Assembly (NCBI RefSeq): GCF_004027225.2
Contig: NC_044278.2
Span: 54,801,743-54,865,742, forward strand
From: Strigops habroptila
Lineage: Eukaryota; Chordata; Aves; Psittaciformes; Psittacidae
DNA: 64,000 nucleotides
Direction of reading: 5' to 3'
Under the pieces are notes generated by a model. It did no database searches. It saw only the letters and a list, made by a program, of their open reading frames with translations, and was not told the origin of the DNA. The position numbers and the translations under genes are program-made. Shown here piece by piece: positions 37,800 through 57,022 of the stretch; position 1 is the first letter of the stretch, and every line of letters starts with the position of its first letter.

Positions 37800-38360
37800 C
37801 CCGGCAGTTCCGGCACGGAGACATAATTAATGAACGGCTGACTAAAATATTTGCTGCGGCCGACCGAGATCCAGGTGCTACCTAACGCCTCGGGAATTAC
37901 CCGAAACCTTGTGGCGAGACCTACTCGCAGTGCCGCAGCGACAAGGGAGCTGCCGGCCCCGCAGGGGCGATACCACGGGGAAGGGCTCAGCGCCGGCCCC
38001 CCCATCCCCAGGCTGTCGTACCCCCGGGGGACACCGATTTCTCTCTTCCCTCTTTTTGTTAATTGTTTCACTTACTCGGATGAACGATTTCGTATCCATG
38101 TCGGCTCTTCAGGAAGCACTGCACGGCCCGGATCCCCCCGGGCAAGGCGCGCTGCCCGCACTCGGGCGGGAGCTGCCCTGCCTTGCTTTGCCTTGCCTTG
38201 CGCTGCCCGGGTCAAGTGAGTGCAGATTTGAGGAAGGCGAAGGAGGAGCGAGAGAGATGCAGAAGAGGGGAGGTGGTGCTGGTGAAGCTGAGCTGCCCGA
38301 AAGGCAGAGGTGAGACGCTTGGTGGACTGAAGCTGTATTGCCGCGGGAGGTACCTGCAGG
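37800..38360. promoter_or_regulatory. CpG island, likely PLCXD1 promoter
   Basis: GC and CpG content rise sharply here. On the minus strand a strong donor (cga, then gtaagtgaaac) ends an exon at 38076, suited to a noncoding first exon of PLCXD1 splicing to the acceptor before 34648. The plus strand also has strong donors (gtcaa, then gtgagtgc at 38216; gcagag, then gtgagacg at 38310), so a divergent transcript may start here. No coding region is supported within the island. Confidence 0.6.
38076..38340 (-). other. PLCXD1: Predicted noncoding first exon of PLCXD1, with an upstream ORF
   Basis: The exon would end at 38076 with the donor gtaagt. It carries an ATG in good context (gacATGG) at 38099. 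If it is spliced directly to 34648, that ATG opens a frame of 11 codons that stops before the main PLCXD1 start. The 5' edge is not defined by the sequence. Confidence 0.35.
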
Positions 38361-41300
38361 CAAAGGAATGCTGGAGGACGACACACCAAGTAACTGCGTG
38401 TAGCCGTCCTTCAACTGCATTTAAAATCTATTACTGCAAAAAAAGCTTATAAAACATATTTATAAATATATATACAAGGTACCTTAATTGCCTGTTTTGT
38501 CCAACAGAGATTCTGTTTCTTCGGTTTGCAGAGTTAATACACAGTTCACTAGCTCTTTCCCTCCTCTTTAGAATATACAGCCCCTCATCCGTGGTGAAAT
38601 TCACTCATATTTATTATGGCACCTTGCAGAAATCCAGGCAAGCTCCTCAAAAGCCTTTCTGTGTAAGGAGGCAGGAGGGAAATGAGTGAATGGCAAACAT
38701 GCAAACCCTCATTGCTCTTTTGGAAGCAGGGCATCTTCTCAGCCTTTCTGAAGTGGTGGAGAAAGCTCCCCTACTTCACTTCCCTGTTCCAAAACCACAA
38801 TAAAACACACAGTTCCCTAATTCAGCTCCCTAATTGGAGCTGAAACTCCAATTGGAAAGAATGGATAGAGAAGACTAAATTTCCTTTCTTCTCCATAGGG
38901 CCGTATTCCTAGAGGGTCACCTGCAGCAGAACTGTGACCTGACTGCTCCAGGATCATACTGTGGTCAGGGCTAGGGAAAATTCAGGATGCTGCAGTGTTG
39001 TGCTCCTTAATACAAGGATTAATTTCCCAGATGCTCCTTTGACATGATCTGATTCTTGCACGAGGCAGAGCAAAAGGAAGAGCAGTGTTCATGTACAGAG
39101 CAAAACTTGCTGTGCCAACAGCAGCGGCTGGACCAGGTTAACATTCAGATAACCAAGTTGCTTCCCTTGGTGAATGCCAGGACAGCAGGACTGGCTGAGC
39201 TTCAGGGTTATGCCACAGTTCAGTTATGTCACAGTTGATATCAGAGTTTAGATATCAACTCTTACAGAGTACCATAAAACTAGCTGGAGGCAGATGCAGA
39301 ATAGGCTTGCGGCCGGTTGTAAAGCTAGGCACAAAATGGCCAAAAGGGATGAAATAGAGCAAAGGAGAAGGTAAGAAGGAAGAGATGCTATTTAAAGGCT
39401 GCTTGGTTTTGCGCTGATAGAAAGTAGCTGAGAAATGTTATGGAGAAGTATTACTGTGCTCTTCATGGAAAGAAATAAAAGGGAAAGTATTTCAAACAGG
39501 AAAAGTCAGACAGTCAACTTTAATTCTTCATTTACTTAGAAAATTAAGACTATGGAGGTGTAACAAAACAGCAGTCAGGCAGCCTCTGGATACTACCATG
39601 ATGAATACGGAACAGCCAGACATGGTTCTGGTCTTGTAAAGTGAACCTGTGTGAGACTAGCAGGGAAAACATGACTGTGGAAAGGAAAACTTTAAATGGT
39701 AATGCAGGTCTGATTTATAGCTGTGGATCATAGTGAAAATTCCTGGTTTGTTACTCACAGTGACAGCAGTCATAGAGCTTTCAACTGTACTTTATACATT
39801 TAAATAACTTTGGCTTACCAAAATACAACACAATCAGTCTGAGAAAAATCATTTGATGTTTCAAATGGCTTAAAGGTTTATGAGATTTTTGAATGGTTAC
39901 AATATTTGGGATGTTGCATGAGACTTTTTTCTTCCATCCTAGTGTTTTTAATTCAGACATAGCACATCTTTACATTGTAACATACAAAAATGCCATCAAG
40001 CATTCAAATGACTTGAACTGAATTCCCTGGATTTGGGGTGTTTGTTCTGGGGACATTTGCAACACCCTGGCAATGTCTATGTTTGCTCCTGCCCTGACTT
40101 ACTGATAAGTCCTCTCAACCCACACCTAATTTCTGTCCTTGGGAACAAACAGGCAGCTTAGTATTTCTGAGACGAGGTTGTATATCTAGCAGCAGACATA
40201 TCTAGATGGCTCCTAAGAGTGGGGGAATCAGTGAGGAGGCAGCCTGCAGCATCAGGGAGGTCATTCTGAGCAATAAAAAGGCCTGGGAAGGAAAATGCAG
40301 CCCAGACTTGCTGAGAGCTGTTTTCTGGTTCCCTGTGTTTCCTTCTGGGGTAACTGGAGCATGATGGCTACTCTAAGCTTGCAATGCTGTGAGCAGGACC
40401 TGATGAGGATGGGGGGGACAGTCTGAAGTCCTCCTTTGCACCCAGTCTCCATGCTCAGGGCTCCCTGTCAACGAGCTGCCTCTGACAACCTGGCACTGGT
40501 TGGCAGGAAACCTTAGGCAGAAGTATTTGGATGGGATTTAGGTTGTCCAAACACATTGCAGCATGCCAATGCCATCATGAAGAAACAACCGTGGTTTATT
40601 TGCAACAGGGAAATTCAGTGATAAAATTCAGTGGCTGGTAAAAATGCTATTGTGATGGTTAGACATGGGGTACAATACCTTTCCCTTCACATGATGGGAT
40701 CTTAAGAGCCAGGGCTACACAAGATGGATTTTTTCTTACCAAAGTTTTGCAAGATGGGGGAAATGTTTTGACTTATTTTAAAATACAGAAAGGAGAAGAA
40801 AAATTAAAGTTGGATTTTATTAGCAATATTTTTCATTTAAATTTTTGAAAAAGAGAAAAAATGGGGGAAAAGATCCTCAAATTCCTCTGATTTGATCCAG
40901 TCCCACCAATGTTACGTGAGGCTTCAGTGGGCATGGAGCAAGGTCCAGGCAAAATAATTTTCCTCTCAAACAGAAGCAAATGAGATTTCAATTTCAATTT
41001 AACTACATCAGTATCGACAAGAAGGGTTAAAATGCCCTTATAAAACAGTAAAGCCAGGTAATTTCATGTCTGGCACCAGAACATTTTAAAACAAGACATT
41101 AAAAGCACTTCCAAGAGGCACAGGATTGCTGCTCATAATGTCCTACTAAAAAGAGAAGCTTCAGGGGGAGATAATCAAACCTCTCTCCTCAGACCCAGCA
41201 TCTGGGAAGATAGGAGCAAGAGGATAGCCAGGCTTTATTGCTAGAACCCATTCCAACAGAGAGAGAAACTGGGGAGACACAAAAAGTAAATCATGCATTT

Positions 41301-44300
41301 GTGTCCACCAGAAAAGATTTCCAGTTACAGGGAGAAGGAAAACCTCCTCCTGTCATGCCTCCCTTTGCTCTGTCAATTTGTTATCTAGTCCTTCAATACT
41401 GTGCGAACCAGGTAAATTCCTCAGCTGTTTTCTTGCCGCACTCCCCATTCTGCATTAATCTCTTCCTTTTTTTTTTTTTTTTTTTTTTTTCTGTTTTGCT
41501 AGCTGGAGCGGGTCAGAAACAAAGCCCTCTGCTCTGGTGCCCTGATCCCTGGAGAAGCTGAAGTGACAATATAGATCAACACCTTTCATCCAAGAAGGCA
41601 GCTCTCAAAGGGGCATGAGATGCAGCAGCCTGGGCAGGCAGGGGGCCACAACATTACCCTAGGAAAGGCAGGACCATCACAACACTGTGTCCCACCCATG
41701 TCTTTCCTGTGCGCAGCTCCTAACGTGGTGGCAGACCATGAGAAGGAGGAAGAAAGACCCTTTTTATGCTGAAGTTCATCACTATAGTGAAGCTGAGGGA
41801 GCAATCTTTTGTCCTTCAGCAGCCATAAACAACATCCCACCTTATTTCTGTTATCAGTTGTGAAAACCAGGCATCTGTGTCCTCAGGGACAAATTTCTAG
41901 TACCTTTGACATTAGGCAAAGGTTGAAGCTGAGTGTGTCTTGGTCTTTAAGCCAACCAGACCATAACTCCTACATGGTTCTCAGGTAGGTTAAGCCTTGA
42001 TGGCTCTGGGCTTATGTGTAAATATTCTTTTAAAGTTGGTGGGTTCTTTTTATCCCATGCATTACCAATTTGTACTGTCAACCATAACCATAGCCTGCCA
42101 CAGAGCACCTTTTAAGGGCCACACTTCAGCACAGAGATAACTCACAAGCTGACACAGGTCATCTGGGTCCTCTGTGCAGAACGAGACCTATTCCATGCAC
42201 TGCAAACAATCACTCATGATGGCTCACAGTGTCAGTGTAAGGCAGGTAGGGAAACAAATCAGCAAGATACCACCATGCTGAAGTGGAGCTTCATCTGAGG
42301 CAAACTTAGGAGGCACCTGGAAGTCATTCCCACCAGAGGATTGGAGCCACATTGCAGAGGCTATTGTAGAGCAGCCTCTAGAGAGTAAGTCATCCCATCC
42401 CAAGCTAAAATCAGACAAAACTGCAGCCTAGAAATGCCCATTTCTCTCCACCAGGTCCCTTTAATGCTTATGGCAATTTGCTCCTCTGACAAGCCATCTC
42501 CAGGAGAGAAGAACCTCTAATCAGAGCTAAATTTGGACAAAGTTACTTTACAGTGTTGCAGAGAAGCTTGCTGACAGCAGGCCAATGCTGCATGAACATG
42601 CATGCCTGACGGTTCAGATTGGATCAACACACTACAAGATGATGTAGCACTACTAAACAGGCTGGAGTCGGGCATGGACATGCAGTTCACCATTACCCAG
42701 AGCATCTGACAGAGAAATTGTGCATGTTTTTAATTTACAGCCTGTCTTTATGCCAGCCACAGGACAGACAGCCAATACCTAGTCCATCACAGAGCCTGCT
42801 GGGACAAATCAGCCAGCTATTTGGCATATTTAAAACTTCTGATTCAGGTTTTTTTAAGGAAACCAACACCACGAGTCATTATGCTCAAAAGTCATGGTGT
42901 TAGATTTACTGTGGCACCGGAATATGGCTTCATCATGAACCGATTCTGCCTCAGATCTTGTCTCAGATGTATTCTCTAGAGCATCCAACTCAGCATTGAA
43001 AAGGAGTTTCAGTAAGAAAGGCTGGTGCCAACAGAGGTCAGTGTATCACCATAACTCAGTCTCTCCTAATCTTATCCAGTAAAAATAGGTCACATTGTAG
43101 ATCACCAGGGTTTTTTTAATGGGGGAAGTAACTTAAAAAATGTATTTGTAAGAAACATCTTTTAAGAGGAATAACCTTAGTCACTAGCTCATCCTAAGAA
43201 TAATAATAGATGAACAACAAAACTCCCTATTTTTAAAGGAAAAGAAAGAACTTTAGTGAACCCAGCATTTTTGACATTAATTCCTTCCCCACCCCTCAAA
43301 CACACACAAACATTTAAAGCGGATGATGAAAATAAATGAGAAGTTTATAAAATTACCCTATGTAGTTTTAATTATCAGAAAGGTCACTAATGTGACAGGA
43401 AGTGCACCTTCTGAACTACAGCTCACTGTAGGACATTGTCTTTGCATCAACAAGCAACTGTACATGGAAATGTGCTGCTGAAACAGATAAAGCCATTTGC
43501 TAGAGTAAACAGGAAGCTCACTTTCTGCCATATTGAGAAATCCGAATTGACACACTGTAGAAAATAGCCACTCTTCCTCAGTGACCTTCCTCTTAAGGAA
43601 AATCAAGAGCAATTCCTAGGACAGCCACCTCAAAAACACCCACCCCGCCTGACAGCTTCGGTGCCTGCATGCTGAGCAGACATCACCTACACTGACGAAG
43701 TGGTGAGGACACACTCAGAGTTGACTCAAGTTACTCCCACTCTCTCTTATGAAAGTGGGTGCAAACAGCCCTCCATTGACATCGGCAGAAGTAGGAGGAG
43801 GATGGAGCAACAACAGCAGCAGCCAGAGGAGGAAAGATGCAGTCTGCTGGGCTTGCTATCAGCTTTAATTCTGGGGCATCAATTTTTGCCTTCTCATCTC
43901 TCAGCAGTTACTCCCACTAGTTCCCATTACCAACCCATACCGCAGTCGCCATGTCACCAAAACCCACCGGGCATTTGTAGAGTAGGAGGCAGCAGATGGG
44001 ATTTTGCTGGGATCTCCAAATCTGCTAAAGATTTCTTAAGCAATCCTGGTTTTGCCTCAGTTACCCAAGGGTGGGGATGGTAGCACCGATCTCTTTCCAG
44101 CTTTTCCAGACAGGCAGTCTCTGTGTATCTGTACCATGTTTTCTCTAGCAGGGTGTCACCTGTCTTTGGTGTCCTTTACACCCCACTCTTGTACCAGCAG
44201 TGTAATGAACATCACATGCTGCAGAGAGGGTTATTAGTCATGAAAAAGGAAGCTCTTCTCAAACGAGGGGAAGCAAACTGAGCAATGCCAGCCTCCAGCA

Positions 44301-47300
44301 TCCCTTGACTGAGAGGACTCGTGTGCCAACCTACATAAACCTCCCCTTGCGAACAGAGCTTAGAGAAGTCCTCCAAGCACCGGGAAGATAGAAGTGACCA
44401 CTACCGCTACTCAGCCTCACTGCCCGAAGGCACAAGCCTACATCATCGTTCAGTGATCTCCCAGGTAACATTTGAACCTTTTGGCCAATGCCAGGTATAA
44501 TTGTTCTATTTCAAGCTTTACTTCCAAATTACAGAGCCCACCTTCCTGTCGCTTGCCTTCTGCCACATCTGCCAGCAATATGTCCTTCCCCTCTCTATGC
44601 CTTCACTTTTCTCTCCATCATCACCTCAGCTTCCATGTTAACTCTCACCTCTGATAGCTCTTTCCATTTCCATTAATCTTTAAATCCTTCCAGTGTATCA
44701 ATGCTGTGATACCAGCTCTTTCCAGAAGATATCACAGTCTTAACATGGTATTCACCTGTATCCTCTCTTCCCTAACATGACTTGGGTGCTGCTAAACACA
44801 CTTTCTTCTCTAAGAAGACAGCAGCTGATGAAGATGAGGGTCTTACACGTCCTCAGATGCTATCACTGCTTGCATTTACAGCTTGCATGAGTGTTGTTTT
44901 GGTGCAGCGGGAGAACTCGACATCAACACCAACTGTTTTTTTTTACTTTCAGGTTGTCAATATGCAACACACAGCACAAACACACTCAGTTAACCAGTAC
45001 TTTCAAACAGCTCAAGCGATCTACAATCTTCAGCAAAATCAATTAATCTACAGCTATATCTGCCCTTCAGCCATTCTTTTGCAGACACACAGTTCCTGCT
45101 CATACACTTCCCAAGGAGATGCCTCTTGCTCCTGCAGCCGTTTTCCCAGGCAGGCCCATCTGCTGACTAAAGTCACCACTCAGGTCATCCAATAGTCCTG
45201 TTAATAGTTCATAGGGCAAGTGGCTTCTCATTTTCCAAGAGTATTTTCACGTGAATAGGGGTTCAAAGTTCTGTGTCTCTCCTCTGCAATCTCATTACCC
45301 TCTGAAATCTCAGTCCACATTGACACAGAGAGATAACAGCAAAAAGGTAACAAAGATCTAGATTCAGTGTTTTGTAAGTTTGTTGACACTGATGTGAGCA
45401 TGGAGCACGATAGGATCAAGGTAAAATAAACCAACTATGCAAAGCCAGGTAATTTCTTCAGGGCAGTTACTTCTCTGTTCTGTCAGGGACATATTTACCC
45501 ACAATAGGTAGCATTTGTGAACTTTTTATTTAAACTTCTCTACTTCATGTCTGTCCCGTCTCTCATTAGCAAAGAGATTATAGTTTCTCTTTAAGATAAA
45601 GTAGATAATCAGAACAAGAAGTAGGTAAACAAAGGTTGCTAGGAAAAAGGATTATATCTCCTTATCCAGGATTAAGAAATATTTTTACATCTTCTTTCCT
45701 GCCCAGAGTCCTTGGCATGACAGTAAAAAACAGTGAAGCAAACCCTACATCCCTGTATTTGCCAGTTCCAGGCATGTGACAGCACGTGGGTGCAGCAGTA
45801 ATGCCAGCACAGCCATGATGTTTAACTACCTTCATTCACATCCTAGGTGCATTTATGAATATTTGGAGACTCTCAGTTTAGATTTATTAGGTTTTCTCAA
45901 AGGCGTGTCTTTTTGGGAAGGCAAGGAATGACAGTCAGGTTGACCCACAATGGCTAGAAAACACAAGGACCAAAATTGTCCCAGTTGAATGCCTATTTCC
46001 AACACACACAAAAGCATGCAAGAAAAGTAAGATTTATCCAGCCTGGTATAGGTTAACTATGCATTAAGCATAGTAAATACTTAAAAAAGTTTATAAAAGG
46101 CAGGATGTACAAACCAATCCCTTACAAGAGAAGCCAGCTCCCATCAGTCACTGCTATCTCATTGACAAGATGTTTTATGTTCTGCCTGTGATCTACATTG
46201 GGAAGATGCTCCACCAGCAGGTTACTCCTGGGCAGACAGCATCCTCCCTGCTATGCTTCTCACTGTGTGGGGCTGGCCCACACCAACCACGTACTCAGTC
46301 ACCCAGTCACCTTCTCAGAGCATATCCTCACCAAGGACTATAGATACTGTATTTTTCCCTACACACTCAAAGGGAATGAAGCCAGTCCCATATCCCCTTC
46401 CTTCATGCCTTCATCCTGCTGAAGGCAAATAGCCTTTGCCTCACTTTGGTGAACGAGGCTGGAGAATAGTCCCACCATGGTTTTCAATCAAAGCTTTTTT
46501 TGTAGGAAGCAAAATCACAAAACACCAGATTCTGAAATCTGAAGAGAAGTAGTGGGCCTTTGGGTAACAGAGAGAAATTAATCTTCAAACCTTTCTTTAC
46601 TTTGGGAAGCTGTGCTACACCGAGAAAGATCCCAGAGCACTCAGACCTTGGAGTCTGAGAGCAGCATGCACAGTATCTCCATTTAGAGATGGAGGAAGGA
46701 GTAGCTGGAGAATTGCAAACCAGTGCGCCTGTCCTGTATGCCCAAGTTAGCTCAAGAGAAAAATTATGAGGCTATTACGGATTTATAAAGTGTGAGGTTT
46801 TCAAAACTATCTACTTTCCTTTCTGGCAGAACAAATAACCTAGCGGGTAGGCGATTTTGCAAATAATTGGGTATTTTTTTATTAAATAAGGTATCTGCAC
46901 ACACTTCCTACATTTGGGTTTTTTTTGTTAATTAAAGGTTAGGACACTTGACTTGCCTCCAAACACCCTACCTTCACATTCCTCTCCGCATAGGGTAAAC
47001 AGGAAATATTGCATAATTGTCAATGTTCCTCATACCAGTTTGGCATCAACACGGTGCCAAAAGAGCATTTAACACCTTCGCTCTTAAAAAACCCAGCAGC
47101 TTAATTACTATTGGAATTATGACTAGGAAAAAAACAACAGCCCAGTTGTTGAGCAAACATTAGAATGAACTGAACATTTTATTTCTCAATCAAGTTGCCT
47201 TTGTGCTGCTCTATGGAATCACCTTGTTTCCAGGGCAAAGTAGAAGTGAAGCAGAGCAATGAGCCAAGAGCATTTGTCCTGTTTTACCAATGATTTGGCC

Positions 47301-47689
47301 GAGTAGCACAGAAGCAAAGAAATCAGCCCAGCTTGGTTCTTTCAAAACCATGCTATGTGGAACCCCTGGCCAGGAGAAGGATACTTGGTTCTAGAGAAAA
47401 CAGTTAATTCTAGGGGGAATCTGCATACAGCGCCACAGAAACCATGTTTAACATTTCTGCGTGGCTAACCACAGTTTCTCCACTCTTTTATGTGTGGGTT
47501 ATTGTGGGAAATTATCGTCCAGAGACATTGAGCACTTACTTCCTGCTCGCAGTGTCTGAGGACTAACTCAAGGCTTTGAACAGCAGTGGTGGAAAGGCCA
47601 AATACTTCAGAGAAGGACACTGGAACACCAAGAACACACTTTGGGGAAGTCCCACAATAGAGGAGCAGTCCAATTCATTACTTAAAATG
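38361..47689. other. Intergenic, no gene supported
   Basis: More than 9 kb without a recognisable exon, RNA gene or CR1 copy. It contains a 24-base T tract at 41467-41490. The longest frame (43700-44083, plus, 127 aa) has a short Gln run but no motif and no splice context. An AT-rich patch lies near 46860-46930. Confidence 0.6.
41467..41490 (+). repeat. Poly(T) tract
   Basis: There are 24 consecutive T residues with no flanking retroposon body recognised. Confidence 0.9.
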
Positions 47690-47695
47690 TTTATT
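47690..47695 (-). terminator. Probable polyadenylation signal of the regucalcin-like gene
   Basis: TTTATT on the plus strand is AATAAA on the minus strand, about 385 bp past the stop codon at 48079. I saw no closer match between the stop and this site. Confidence 0.5.
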
Positions 47696-48078
47696 AACAT
47701 CTGCCATATCATTGCTGGTACATCACTGTAACATGAAAAGACAAACCACGAATCAGATTCTGGTACAGGAACCACAGAGTCTTGAAAATCCAGAGCTTGT
47801 CATCAGAACGTTCAACAAAACTAAGCTCGAGCTTGAAGAGGTTTATGGGAAGTCACAAAAGCTATCAAGGTGTAACATCAGTTAACTTTACCTCTCTAAC
47901 CTATTTCATCAAGCCATGGGCCCACAAAAGAAGGAATATCTTCAATTCTAAACAAGAATGCTCTCAAATGTGGATTTAGAAATCCTCATACAGATAAATT
48001 CTGCAGATCATTGGACTTCTCCTTGTCAGAGTTACTACAAGACGAAAGCATTTCTTCTTTGTTATTTAGCATCGGTGT

Positions 48079-53911
<5,833 letters not shown>

Positions 53912-53914
53912 GGT

Positions 53915-56900
53915 CTGAGAGGAAGAATGCCAATGATGGATTTAATGAAAAGCTCTCATTGTGTGGATGATTTATGCCTATGACGCCTAAAGGCAATTTG
54001 TAAATGGCAAAGCTTTCCAAATCCCTCATGACAGAGTAATTTAGGAGGTTCCTGTGACATTTCCATGGCCTCATGGCTGGAACTGAGCTCCAGGCTCCAA
54101 GGCTTCTCCTTAGCAAACCTTTCCTAGGCAAGAGACTTTGAACCAGAGCTATTAATAAGGCACCAGCCTCCAGACAAGGGAGTGCTGGGGATACTGCCCT
54201 GGACCAGGACCAAGCTGTCAAATGGGGATTGGTGATCCCACCTGACCATGAGAAGGGAGAGTGGGCAGCAGCACTGATGATTCAGGTGCCTTTTTGTGGA
54301 AAAACGAGGCTCTTCCTTATTAACACTGGTTCATTGACTTGCTCCACAGGAAGATGTAAACCCTTCTACTGTCTGCAGTTTGCCACTGAGGCCACCGCCG
54401 ACCGAGTGCCTGTTCCCACACGGAGCCAGTGTGAATATGCAAACACCGAGGAAGGCTCCTGCCTTTGAAATCCTGCTGCTTTGTTTTCCCTCCAAGCATT
54501 TCATCTTCATCGGCCCCCTCACCACCCTAGCCACAGCTCCAACCCCTGCCACAGACTCCACATTTCATTCTGTGCCAGGCTGCAGGGTGTAATTACCCCA
54601 ACTGCTGCTTCAGGGCAAAGCCACCTATGAAGCTCCCATCCCAGGCGCCTGCTCCTGCCAGGGGGTGTTCATGCCTCATCCCTGCTGTGGCAGGATGCCC
54701 AGAGAGACACCAGCCACTCAGCCACCACCTTGGAACAGGGTGCCAAATCCCTCACATTTGTGTTCAGAGGCCACTGATGCCCTCCAACACAGGCAGCTCA
54801 GCCCCTGCCCCTGTCACAGTGTGGGATGTGAGCAACAGCCTCCAACATTCAGCTCTTACAAAAGAAAGGGGCCTGCTCACTGCCTCAGTCACCTACTCGC
54901 TGCCTCAGTCACTGCTAAAGGAGACACCACCGCTGCTGCACCCACTGGCCTCAGCTCATTTTTTCCACCGATCAGAGAGAGATTTCTTGGGAGGCAGCCA
55001 GTCCCTGCCATAATATTCTTCCTATGGATTACTGTCTTGAAGAGGGCATTGTTTCCTTGTAGGTAAGCTGGTGATAAGGTATACAGAGAATTAATTAGCA
55101 ATAATGCATTTCAAAGTACTGGGAAGACCCAGTAATCACCCTGAGTGGAAACCCCAGGGCTGAGGACCCAGGATCTTCCCTGCTCTCCAGCCCCAAGCAT
55201 GCATAACAAGGAGTCACACCACCATGGTAAGGTCCAAACAACCCATTTATCAAATATATCCTTCTCCCTTCCAAGAAAATGTCCATGAGAGGCTGGACAC
55301 AAGCTGCTCCACACAAGAAAACAGCATCAGTCTAAAGCGTAAATGAGAATACCCAGCAAGATGCCAGCAAAACCTCCTAAAACCTGTTAAGCCATGCTCG
55401 AGCTGGAGAAGTGAGTTTCTCTTGGGTTAAAGTTTTGTGTCATGTGGCTGCCCCATATGGGACTTGAGGCTTGGAAACACAATGCTGACTTTATTGTATT
55501 GTGGTCTGGAAAACACAGAGCTGTTCTCACCCCCGTGGGAAAACGGGGTCGAGCAGCAGCCTGGCATCCGCATGGCTCCACAGAGAAAGAAAGTCTCCAG
55601 ATCTGCAGCAGATGGTGTGTATTTGTTTTTCGTTTTGTTTGCTGTTTCATCGACCAAACTGAGCCTTATTAAACCTCTCTCTTCCCACCAGCTCCTGTTT
55701 CATTTACTGCCCCTTCTCCAGCAGCAGCAAAAGCAGGGCCTGGCAGATAATCCAGGGTGAAACACCGATTGACAGACCCATCCTGTGAGCCACATGAGGA
55801 GTACGCAATAACACCACCTGTTTCCCAAGGCACAGGCAGATGAGAAACCAACCTGCCCACACCAGCTGCCTGCTTACCCCTCTCATGCCCACTCCATGAT
55901 GCTGCCTAGGCCTGCCCTGTCCCGTGGAGCCTCAGCACACATCTCCCTTCCCCAGCTGCACAGCCAGCCTCAGCATCTCATCCATTCTCCAAAGAAATAG
56001 ATCTAATGTGTCCCTCCAGCTGTGGGTTCCTTTTTTTTTCAAATAGCTGCATATTTTGGCTCAAATTTACCCCTTGTTTTTAAGCAGAGGGCACCCAGAA
56101 GGGAAGATTTGTGCCTTGCTGGCAGAGGTTTTACTAATTTTCACAAGCAACTAAAAAGTGAGGGTTTTAGCAGGAAATTCATCCAACTCTAAGTGGCAGC
56201 ACTGTCACCCAAAAAAGGCCCCACAACCTGGCAGGGATGCAGCCCCTGTTGCCCCCCATGCCTGGTGGTCCACCTCCTGCTATACCCTCCCTGCTGGCAC
56301 CCCATGTTGCTATGTAGGAGCAATGATGTTCCACAGAATACAGCATCTCAGAGGGAAAAATGGGGAAATGACCCCAAAAAGCCGTGTTCAAAACATCCCA
56401 ACTTCATCACTCCACAGGCATCCTGCTGCCTCACACCTTTCTGTGGGGCACCTTGCACCCTGATTGGCATGCAGGGAAAACAAAAGAACCATTCCAAGAA
56501 GAAAACACCAACTCCTACTGTATTCTCCCTAGACAAATCCCTGCGAATAAAAACATTACCTTTACCCTGCCTGTTTCCCCTCTGCAACATTTTGTTGGTG
56601 TTCTAACGTCCTGGACTCATGCCTAAACCCCTTATGCAGACTAAGGGGCTGACGGGTGTCACTGAAACATTTTCCAAGTTAAACTGTTTAAAGTTACCAG
56701 AAATGGGAGACCATAAGGAAAATTTCCTGTCAGGAATAGAAAACTAATGTAAAAATATCTGGTCAGCTCTCAAAACTAAAACCTCCTTCTGGCAGCTATT
56801 TGAAAATTGCTTTTCTAATCCTCATAAGGTGGTCATTTCAGTACCCCTCAGATACAGGTAAAAACCAAACAAATGACTGGCCTTAACAGGTTTCTTTACT

Positions 56901-56991
56901 GTTTCTCCTCCTCTCTCCCGCATGCAAGCACACATCATGTCATTTTTCATTTCAAGCTGAAGCTTTGAATAGCAGGCAGACAGCTGAGGTT
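53915..56991. other. Upstream of the regucalcin-like gene, no gene supported
   Basis: This GC-moderate stretch should contain the promoter and 5' untranslated exon of the regucalcin-like gene, but I cannot place them; there is no CpG island. Many overlapping open frames (for example 54627-55066) lack motifs and reflect composition. A short imperfect tandem of tgcctcagtcac lies near 54883-54915. Confidence 0.5.
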
Positions 56992-57022
56992 TATAATGTG
57001 TGTACAGTGTACACACATTATA
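56992..57022. repeat. Perfect 14-bp inverted repeat with 3-nt spacer
   Basis: The left arm tataatgtgtgtac (56992-57005) is followed by agt and its exact reverse complement gtacacacattata (57009-57022). It would form a hairpin or cruciform or bind a dimeric protein. No gene adjoins it. Confidence 0.9.

Noticed and set aside
43700-44083. 127-codon plus-strand frame with a Gln run
   Set aside because: There is no recognisable domain, no splice context, no CpG island and no polyadenylation context, so chance is the simpler reading.
54627-55066. Overlapping 128- and 133-codon plus-strand frames
   Set aside because: They are Pro- and Ser-rich by composition, overlap each other in different frames and lack splice signals or motifs.
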